A stretch of 20,148 nt of DNA. Source: Cloacibacterium sp964530915. Its GTDB lineage: Bacteria; Bacteroidota; Bacteroidia; Flavobacteriales; Weeksellaceae. Both the position numbers and the translations under genes were made by a program. Below the pieces are notes generated by a model. It searched no databases. It was not told the DNA's origin and saw nothing but the letters and a program-made list of their open reading frames with translations. Below, piece after piece: positions 7,569 to 12,719 of this stretch. How positions within the stretch are numbered: the first letter of the stretch is position 1; each line of letters opens with the position of its first letter. Location of the stretch: contig CAZHCK010000043.1 of NCBI GenBank assembly GCA_964530915.1, positions 1 to 20,148 of the forward strand. The letters run 5' to 3'.

Positions 7569-8459
7569 TTATTCAAATTCAAAACCTCTTTCTTCTAAAA
7601 CTTTTTTCAAGATGGCCATTCTTGCAAACACCCCATTTTGCATTTGTTTAAAGATTCTAGAACGTTCGCATTCTACCAAATCATTGTCTATTTCTACCCC
7701 TCTGTTGATTGGTGCAGGATGCATGATGATGGCATTTGGTTTCATTTTTTGCTCACGCTCTTTAGTAAGACCATATTTTTTGAGATAATCTTGAGGCGTC
7801 AATTTCATTTTTTCATCATGTCTTTCGTGTTGAATTCTAAGCAACATGAGTACATCTACATCTGTAACTAGTGCATCTAAATCTCTATAGGTTCCGTTCA
7901 TTAAACTTCCTTCATCAAACCATTCTCTTGGTCCGGAAAAATACACTTTTGCTCCTAATCTTCTTAATGTAGTAGCATTAGAATTAGCTACTCTACTGTG
8001 TTTAATATCTCCTACGATTCCTATTTTTAAATCTTTGATTTCTCCAAATTCTTGTTTTATGGTCATTAAATCCAGTAAAGCTTGACTTGGGTGATGCCCA
8101 ATTCCGTCTCCAGCATTTACCACTCCCATTTTCACACCTTTTAATTCATCATAAAATCTGGTTTTTTGGTGTCTGATTACGGAAAGATTTATCCCAATTG
8201 ATTCCAGCGTTTTAATAGTATCTAAAAGACTTTCGCCTTTATTGATAGAACTTTTCGACTCATCAAAATGCACTACATGCAATCCTAATTTTTTCTCAGC
8301 CACCTCAAAACTTATTTTAGTTCTGGTGCTGTCTTCAAAGAAAAGATTCGCTACAAAAATGTCTGATTTGGCCTTTACTGTTTTGCCGTTTGCGAATTCT
8401 AGCGCTTGATTTAATAATTTTTCAACGCTCTCAAGTGACAATCTGGATAATTTAATCAT
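7569..8459 (-). CDS. pyrB: Aspartate carbamoyltransferase catalytic subunit
   Basis: This 296-residue enzyme joins carbamoyl phosphate and aspartate, the committed step of UMP synthesis. It carries the carbamoyl-phosphate motif FFEDSTRTK (residues 40-48), the loop SSINKGESL (70-78), HHPSQALLD (122-130), GDIKHSRVANS (150-160) and the C-terminal HPAPINRGVEID. The frame is open up to a TTG at 8480, but that would begin inside the U-tract of the leader terminator. The ATG at 8459 is therefore the start. No regulatory subunit gene (pyrI) and no pyrR is adjacent, so allosteric control by a PyrI partner is not evident locally. It is the first gene of pyrB-carA-carB, with a leader attenuator directly upstream. 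Confidence 0.97.
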   Translation of the reverse strand: MIKLSRLSLESVEKLLNQALEFANGKTVKAKSDIFVANLFFEDSTRTKISFEVAEKKLGLHVVHFDESKSSINKGESLLDTIKTLESIGINLSVIRHQKTRFYDELKGVKMGVVNAGDGIGHHPSQALLDLMTIKQEFGEIKDLKIGIVGDIKHSRVANSNATTLRRLGAKVYFSGPREWFDEGSLMNGTYRDLDALVTDVDVLMLLRIQHERHDEKMKLTPQDYLKKYGLTKEREQKMKPNAIIMHPAPINRGVEIDNDLVECERSRIFKQMQNGVFARMAILKKVLEERGFEFE

Positions 8460-8478
8460 GATTTTCTGGTTTTTAAGC

Positions 8479-8509
8479 AAAAAAAACGAAGCCCCAACAG
8501 CTTCGTTTT
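8479..8509 (-). terminator. Leader terminator (attenuator) upstream of pyrB
   Basis: AAAACGAAGC (8483-8492) and GCTTCGTTTT (8500-8509) form a perfect 10-bp stem with a 7-base loop. On the minus strand it is followed by eight U (8479-8486, partly within the stem). The U-run ends 20 bases before the pyrB ATG and lies downstream of the pyrB promoter. No minus-strand gene lies upstream that it could otherwise terminate, so a role in attenuating pyrB-carA-carB is the natural reading. The other strand lacks a good U-run. Confidence 0.8.
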
Positions 8510-8583
8510 CAATAAATAAAAATATTTTGTCCGTCGGATTGAAGTCCGATATTTATGTTCAATAAAAAATTTATCGTTTTCAT
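8509..8583 (-). CDS. Putative pyrB leader peptide (24 residues)
   Basis: An ATG at 8583 opens a 24-codon frame that starts MKTINF, ends NIFIY, and stops at TGA (8509-8511). The start lies within about 0-4 nt of the predicted transcription start, so the leader would be translated from a leaderless or nearly leaderless mRNA. The last codons run through a U-rich stretch (AAUAUUUUUAUUUAU). The final base of the stop codon is the first base of the terminator stem, so a ribosome reaching the stop would cover the 5' arm and block the hairpin. This is the coupling geometry of the enterobacterial pyrBI attenuator. The peptide has no recognisable domain. Translation is inferred from position alone, and a chance frame of this length is possible. 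Confidence 0.5.
   Translation of the reverse strand: MKTINFLLNINIGLQSDGQNIFIY
8534..8549 (-). other. Small hairpin in the pyrB leader
   Basis: TCGGA (8534-8538) and TCCGA (8545-8549) form a 5-bp stem with a 6-base loop, extendable by one G-U pair, about 25 bases before the terminator stem. In a pyrBI-like mechanism it could act as a polymerase pause hairpin. It could equally be a dispersed short palindrome that landed in the leader. Confidence 0.4.
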
Positions 8584-8589
8584 TGGTTG

Positions 8590-8620
8590 CAAATATACAT
8601 ATTAACTTTTTGCCTTCAAA
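8590..8620 (-). promoter_or_regulatory. Promoter of pyrB-carA-carB
   Basis: On the minus strand TTTG (8617-8620) is followed after 19 bases by TATATTTG (8590-8597). Both elements match the Bacteroidota -33/-7 consensus exactly. Transcription should start about 4-7 bases after the -7 box, near 8583-8587, giving a leader of roughly 127 nt. Confidence 0.85.
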
Positions 8621-8670
8621 ATTTTTAGAAAAAATTAATTTTATTTAACATTATTATTGCAAAATAAGTA

Positions 8671-8678
8671 TATCTTTG
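8671..8678 (+). promoter_or_regulatory. -7 promoter element of the zinc-ribbon/HTH gene
   Basis: TATCTTTG matches TAnnTTTG exactly and lies 14 bases before the ATG at 8693. No convincing -33 TTTG is at the usual distance; a TTTA at 8644-8647 is the nearest. The divergent pyrB promoter lies just to the left, so the two promoters may influence each other. Confidence 0.6.
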
Positions 8679-8692
8679 CTAAAAACGTATAT

Positions 8693-9112
8693 ATGAAAAT
8701 AAATTGTTGCCCAAAATGCGAAAACTCCGAAATCGTTAAAAGTGGCATTGTTAAAGGAAAACAGCGCTATTTTTGTAGAGACTGCAATTACTATTTCACG
8801 GTAAATAAAATTGGCAAAAAGATAGATGATTACTATGTAACGAAAGCTTTACAACTCTATTTAGAAGGTCTCAGTTTACGAGAAATAGAGCGTATTTTGG
8901 GCATTTCGCATGTCACCATCAGTTCTTGGATTAAGGAATACAATATAAAAAAACCACCACATTCGGATTTCCATGCTACTTATAAGGTTTTCAAACAAAT
9001 AGAACTGGCAGAATACATCAGAAATGAAGAAAATCTCAAAGGTTCTGGGCTCATCATCACCGAATTCGGAGATAAGTTTATGATGATAAAATGGGAACGT
9101 TTTAAAAAGTAA
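8693..9112 (+). CDS. Orphan InsA-like zinc-ribbon/helix-turn-helix protein
   Basis: This 139-residue protein resembles the DNA-binding half of IS1-type transposases. Residues 5-35 form a zinc ribbon (CPKC with Cys6 and Cys9; FCRDC with Cys28 and Cys31, ending CNYYFTV). Residues about 52-84 are an HTH (LYLEGLSLREIERILGISHVTISSWIKEY). The last 50 residues (from KKPPHSDF to WERFKK) match nothing I recognise. An in-frame TTG at 8657 lies upstream of the promoter element, so the ATG at 8693 is used. No InsB-type DDE partner, terminal inverted repeats or target duplication were seen, so this is not an intact IS1. A domesticated regulator is plausible given its own promoter and its position ahead of the porin-transporter genes. 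Function is unproven. Confidence 0.7.
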   Translation: MKINCCPKCENSEIVKSGIVKGKQRYFCRDCNYYFTVNKIGKKIDDYYVTKALQLYLEGLSLREIERILGISHVTISSWIKEYNIKKPPHSDFHATYKVFKQIELAEYIRNEENLKGSGLIITEFGDKFMMIKWERFKK

Positions 9113-9207
9113 CTATACTTATTTACAAAAATATATACAAAATTTTTACAGAGTTTTTTTTATTATCAGTTTAGCGATGTTAAAATCACAAAAAACTGTT
9201 TAATATT

Positions 9208-10449
9208 ATGAAGAAAACTCAATTAATCTTCGCTGGTATTGCTAGTTTATTATTTAGCAATGCACTATTCTCTCAAGAGAAACCAAAAGAATGGGATGTA
9301 AGTCTCTATGGTTTTGCAAGAGCAGATTATATTTTCGATTCGAGACAGTCTGCACAGGTGAGAGAATACCATCTCAACCTTTATCCTTTAGACAAAAAAT
9401 TAGATGCAAATGGTGATGATATTAATGCTACTGGTGCCAGCAATTTTTTATCAGTAGTTTCTAGAGTGGGCGTTAACTTTAAAGGTCCCAATGTTTGGGG
9501 AGCAAAAGCCACTGGAAAATTAGAAGGTGACTTCTTTGGAAACACTCAAGAAAGCATTGGACTTTTTAGATTAAGACATGCTTATGCACAGTTGGCTTGG
9601 GAAAAATCTTCTCTTACTTTAGGACAGACCTGGTATCCTTCTTTTGTTCCTGAAGTTTTCCCGGGAGTTGCCAATTTCAGCACGGGAATTATGTTTAATC
9701 CTTTTGGCTGGGTTGGACAAATTAGATTCAGACAAAGTTTAACTTCAAATCTTTCGTTAGATTTAGTCGCTTACAAAGACAGAGAGTTTCAAGCTCCTGT
9801 AGTTTCTGGAAACGCTAATAACTCTCCTAGTTTTAATTCTACCACTCCTACTTTACATGCGCAATTACAATACAAAACTAAAAATGTGATTGCAGGTGTA
9901 GGTGCAGAATATCAATCTTTAAAACCTGTGATTACCAGTGGAGGATTGGCTTCTGATGAAAAACTCAATTCTACCATGCTCATGGGATATTTTAAATTTT
10001 CTAATGAAAACGTAGTTGCCAAATTTTATGGAATTTCTGGTGGAAATTTGCATCATTTAGTGATGCTTGGAGGTTATGCTTCTTATGCTGAAACCAACGG
10101 AATAGATTCTTACAAACCTACTAAAACCTCAGCTTTTTGGGTAGACATTGCGAGTAATAAACCTAGTGTAGCACCAGGGGTTTTCTTTGGATATACTAAA
10201 AACAGTGGTTTAGAAGATGCTAATTACAAATCACTTTATGTAAGAGGTGTTTCTGGAACCAGAGTGGTAGATAATGTTTGGAGAGCTTCTGCTAGAGTAG
10301 ATTTCAAGCAAAATAAATTTAAAATTTCGCCGGAATTAGAATACACTGCCGCAACTTGGGGCGATTTAAAAACTGATGCCACATCAGGAAACAATGAAAC
10401 CAATGTAGGAAATTTCCGCGCATTGGTAAGTGCTTCTTATTCTTTCTAA
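9208..10449 (+). CDS. Outer-membrane beta-barrel porin
   Basis: This 413-residue protein has a signal peptide (MKKTQLIFAGIASLLFSNALFS, cleavage before QEK) and then alternating amphipathic strands throughout. Examples are VSLYGFARADYIFDS near residue 31, WGAKATGKLEGDFFG, RLRHAYAQLAWEKSSLTLGQTWYP, and the final FRALVSASYSF with the C-terminal aromatic residue typical of barrels. It looks like a porin of 14-18 strands. The substrate cannot be read from sequence. It lies 47 nt upstream of an MHS symporter and in line with acyl-CoA synthetase genes, which suggests entry of small carboxylates such as acetate or propionate. No consensus promoter was found in the 95 bases upstream. It lacks SusC/SusD features. 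Confidence 0.8.
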   Translation: MKKTQLIFAGIASLLFSNALFSQEKPKEWDVSLYGFARADYIFDSRQSAQVREYHLNLYPLDKKLDANGDDINATGASNFLSVVSRVGVNFKGPNVWGAKATGKLEGDFFGNTQESIGLFRLRHAYAQLAWEKSSLTLGQTWYPSFVPEVFPGVANFSTGIMFNPFGWVGQIRFRQSLTSNLSLDLVAYKDREFQAPVVSGNANNSPSFNSTTPTLHAQLQYKTKNVIAGVGAEYQSLKPVITSGGLASDEKLNSTMLMGYFKFSNENVVAKFYGISGGNLHHLVMLGGYASYAETNGIDSYKPTKTSAFWVDIASNKPSVAPGVFFGYTKNSGLEDANYKSLYVRGVSGTRVVDNVWRASARVDFKQNKFKISPELEYTAATWGDLKTDATSGNNETNVGNFRALVSASYSF

Positions 10450-10496
10450 AAACATCTTTCAATACATTATTAACAAAACTAAAAAAAAATAAACAC

Positions 10497-12080
10497 ATGA
10501 ATCATCAATTTAACACACAAGCAGAGCATGATGCTTACGTAGATGAACGTAAAAAATCTTCAACTCTTTGGAGCATTATCATGGCATCTTCTCTGGGAAC
10601 GCTTATCGAATGGTATGATTTCTATATTTTCGGGAGTTTAGCTGTAGTTTTATCTACTAAATTTTTCCCAGCAGATAATCCTACTGCAGCATTTTTATCT
10701 ACTCTAGCCACTTTTGCAGCTGGATTCGTAGTAAGACCTTTCGGAGCATTATTTTTCGGAAGATTAGGAGATATTATTGGAAGAAAGTACACTTTCTTGG
10801 TTACTTTATTAATCATGGGATTCTCTACTTTCTTAATCGGGTGTATCCCAAGTTATGAAACCATCGGTTTTATGGCTCCAGTTTTAGTATTAATTCTTCG
10901 TTTATTACAAGGTTTAGCTCTTGGTGGTGAATACGGAGGTGCTGCAACTTATGTAGCAGAATACGCAGAGCATAACAGACGTGGTTACTGGACTTCTTGG
11001 ATTCAGACTACTGCAACTTCTGGTTTATTTATTTCACTCATCGTGATTTTGGTGACTAAAAGTTCATTAACTACTGAAGAATTTGACAATTGGGGATGGA
11101 GAGTTCCTTTCTGGATTTCTATTTTAATGGTGGGGGTTTCTTATATCATTAGAAAAAATATGAAAGAATCTCCTCTTTTTGCAAAAGCTAAAAAAGAAGG
11201 AAAAACTTCTACCAATCCATTAAAAGAATCTTTCGGGAATAAATACAACTTCAAATATGTTTTATTGGCATTATTCGGTGCTGTAATGGGACAAGGTGTA
11301 GTTTGGTACACTGGTCAGTTCTACGCGATGTCATTCATGCAAAAAGTAATGAATATAGAATCTGCACAAGTAGACTCATTAATGGCAGCCGCATTATTTA
11401 TCGGAACTCCATTATTCGTATTATTCGGTTGGTTATCTGATAAAGTAGGAAGAAAACCTATTATGATGATTGGTCTTTTATTGGCAATTTTCGCATACAG
11501 ACCTATTTACAACCAAATGTTTAAACTGGGAGATTTCTCTCAAAAACAAGAATTAAAGGACAAATTCACTTCTGAAGCAACTGCTAAAGTTCTAGAAGGA
11601 ACAAAAGTAGACTCTATTTACACTACTCAAAAATTCTATGCAGACGGAAGCAATGTAAAAGAAGTGGTGACTAAACATCTAGAAAACGGAAAAGTTTTAC
11701 TAGACGAAAAAGGAAAAGATAAAGTAGAAACTAAAATCACGAAAACGATAGACAGCACTACCAAATGGACGCTTGCTTTCTGGGTTTTCTTACAAGTCGT
11801 TTTCGTAACGATGGTTTACGGACCTATTGCTGCTTTCTTAGTAGAAATGTTCCCTATCAGAATCAGATACACTTCTATGTCACTTCCTTATCACATTGGT
11901 AATGGTATCTTCGGAGGTTTATTACCTGCAGTAGCTACTTATTTGGTAACCTCTGCTAAAGACGCTGGAAATCCAGAATATTACTTACAAGGTTTATGGT
12001 ATCCAATTATCGTAGCGGCAGTGAGTTTAATCATTGGGGTAATTTACTTAGATGGAAAAGATAGAAATGTAGAGGATTAA
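10497..12080 (+). CDS. MHS-family MFS carboxylate/solute:proton symporter with periplasmic insert
   Basis: This 527-residue inner-membrane transporter of 12 predicted helices belongs to the metabolite:H+ symporter group (ProP, ShiA and KgtP relatives). Motifs include EWYDFYIFGSLA (residues 38-49), the motif A loop GRLGDIIGRKYT (88-99), LRLLQGLALGGEYGGAATYVAEYA (134-157), and a second motif A-like GWLSDKVGRKPIM (311-323). Between helices 9 and 10 lies a charged, lysine-rich insert of about 80 residues (341-423). By helix parity it should be periplasmic; most MHS carriers have only a short loop there. It follows the porin by 47 nt and precedes a small membrane protein, the sensor kinase and the acyl-CoA synthetases, so acetate, propionate or a related acid is the likely cargo. 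That assignment is inference. Confidence 0.88.
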   Translation: MNHQFNTQAEHDAYVDERKKSSTLWSIIMASSLGTLIEWYDFYIFGSLAVVLSTKFFPADNPTAAFLSTLATFAAGFVVRPFGALFFGRLGDIIGRKYTFLVTLLIMGFSTFLIGCIPSYETIGFMAPVLVLILRLLQGLALGGEYGGAATYVAEYAEHNRRGYWTSWIQTTATSGLFISLIVILVTKSSLTTEEFDNWGWRVPFWISILMVGVSYIIRKNMKESPLFAKAKKEGKTSTNPLKESFGNKYNFKYVLLALFGAVMGQGVVWYTGQFYAMSFMQKVMNIESAQVDSLMAAALFIGTPLFVLFGWLSDKVGRKPIMMIGLLLAIFAYRPIYNQMFKLGDFSQKQELKDKFTSEATAKVLEGTKVDSIYTTQKFYADGSNVKEVVTKHLENGKVLLDEKGKDKVETKITKTIDSTTKWTLAFWVFLQVVFVTMVYGPIAAFLVEMFPIRIRYTSMSLPYHIGNGIFGGLLPAVATYLVTSAKDAGNPEYYLQGLWYPIIVAAVSLIIGVIYLDGKDRNVED

Positions 12081-12086
12081 AAATGT

Positions 12087-12174
12087 GATAATTTGTGAAT
12101 GTGATGATTTGTTAATCAATTTCAAAATCTAATTTCTATTTAAAATTATCTCATTACCACATTTTCAAATTATC
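12087..12174. repeat. Imperfect inverted repeat after the MHS symporter gene
   Basis: The left arm 12087-12107 pairs with the right arm 12151-12174 in three blocks: GATAATTTG with CAAATTATC, ATGTG with CACAT, and ATGA with TCAT. The left side also contains a near-direct repeat (ATGTGATAATTTG and ATGTGATGATTTG). There is no U-run, so it is not a standard terminator. It may stabilise the 3' end of the symporter message. Confidence 0.5.
12126..12153. repeat. Degraded heptad array candidate (four units)
   Basis: Units at 12126, 12133, 12140 and 12147 keep a 7-base phase. Two carry ATCT, one TTCT, and one has lost the core. It is much weaker than the other copies and lies inside the loop of the inverted repeat, 55 bases before the next gene. 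Confidence 0.3.
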
Positions 12175-12208
12175 TAAATAAAATTTATTAACTTTAAAAA
12201 ACAAAAAA

Positions 12209-12436
12209 ATGGACGCAATAAAAAAAATATTAGGTATCGTTTGGCTAGCTCTAGCAGCAGTGGTAGCTTACCTTGGATTGACTGTTCTAGGAATTCCAAA
12301 AATAACTTCAGGTAAACAAGAAGACTTGGTTTTCGGGAGCATCATCGTTTTTATTTTAATGCCTATTGTGGTAGGTGGATTAGCAACTTTCGGTTTGTAT
12401 TCTCTGAAAGGTGAATATTCTGCCGATAAAAAATAA
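12209..12436 (+). CDS. Small two-helix membrane protein (DUF6814-like)
   Basis: This 75-residue protein has two hydrophobic helices, about residues 8-28 (LGIVWLALAAVVAYLGLTVL) and 41-65 (LVFGSIIVFILMPIVVGGLA), and a short charged tail SLKGEYSADKK. From memory it resembles DUF6814 proteins found downstream of MHS-type transporters in flavobacteria. The role is unknown; an accessory or stabilising subunit of the symporter is a reasonable guess from position. It starts at an ATG preceded by an A-rich stretch, usual for this group. It lies 128 nt after the symporter gene and is followed by a strong hairpin. Confidence 0.7.
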   Translation: MDAIKKILGIVWLALAAVVAYLGLTVLGIPKITSGKQEDLVFGSIIVFILMPIVVGGLATFGLYSLKGEYSADKK

Positions 12437-12455
12437 TTTTTGGTATCAGAAATAA

Positions 12456-12495
12456 GAGATTTCAGCTTTTCCAAAATTTGGAAAACTGAAATCTC
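12456..12495. other. Strong hairpin between transporter and sensor genes
   Basis: Arms 12456-12472 and 12480-12495 pair almost fully: GAGATTTCAG with CTGAAATCTC and TTTTCC with GGAAAA, with a single C-C mismatch. The loop is 7 bases (12473-12479). No proper U-run follows on the plus strand (TCTGATTTTATA). It may be a weak terminator or an mRNA processing site that separates expression of the transporters from that of the kinase. Confidence 0.6.
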
Positions 12496-12524
12496 CATCT
12501 GATTTTATATAACCCTTCTGAAAA

Positions 12525-12719
12525 ATGAAAAAAAGACACGAGCAAAAATTGGTGATTCTAAGTATGGTGCTTTTTGTATTGTTCAATGCACCTATTTTGC
12601 TTTTGTTTAATCAGGTAAAAGAATATTTCGGGCTTCCGTTTATTTATATTTACATTTTCGGAATTTGGCTCGCTTCAAGTATCATTTCTTTTGTAATATT
12701 TAAAAAATTTGATGAATAA
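12525..12719 (+). CDS. Small two-helix protein partnered with the SSS-type sensor kinase
   Basis: This 64-residue protein has helices at about residues 9-28 (LVILSMVLFVLFNAPILLLF) and 37-58 (LPFIYIYIFGIWLASSIISFVIF). The pattern, with Pro near the end of helix 1 and FGLPFIYIYIFGIW at the start of helix 2, resembles small proteins encoded just ahead of sodium:solute symporter family proteins (DUF3311/DUF485-like in layout). The exact family is not certain. Its stop codon overlaps the start of the kinase gene by 8 nt, so the two are translationally coupled. This supports a role as a membrane subunit of the sensor. Confidence 0.75.
   Translation: MKKRHEQKLVILSMVLFVLFNAPILLLFNQVKEYFGLPFIYIYIFGIWLASSIISFVIFKKFDE

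Noticed and set aside
8459..8509. A PyrR-binding antiterminator in the pyrB leader.
   Set aside because: No sequence like the known PyrR binding loop was found, and no pyrR gene is nearby.
8657..8692. Longer N-terminus of the zinc-ribbon/HTH protein from a TTG at 8657.
   Set aside because: The extension contains the exact -7 promoter element at 8671-8678, and the ATG at 8693 directly precedes the conserved zinc ribbon.
8657..9207. An intact IS1-like insertion sequence.
   Set aside because: Only an InsA-type protein is present. There is no DDE transposase frame, no terminal inverted repeats and no target duplication.
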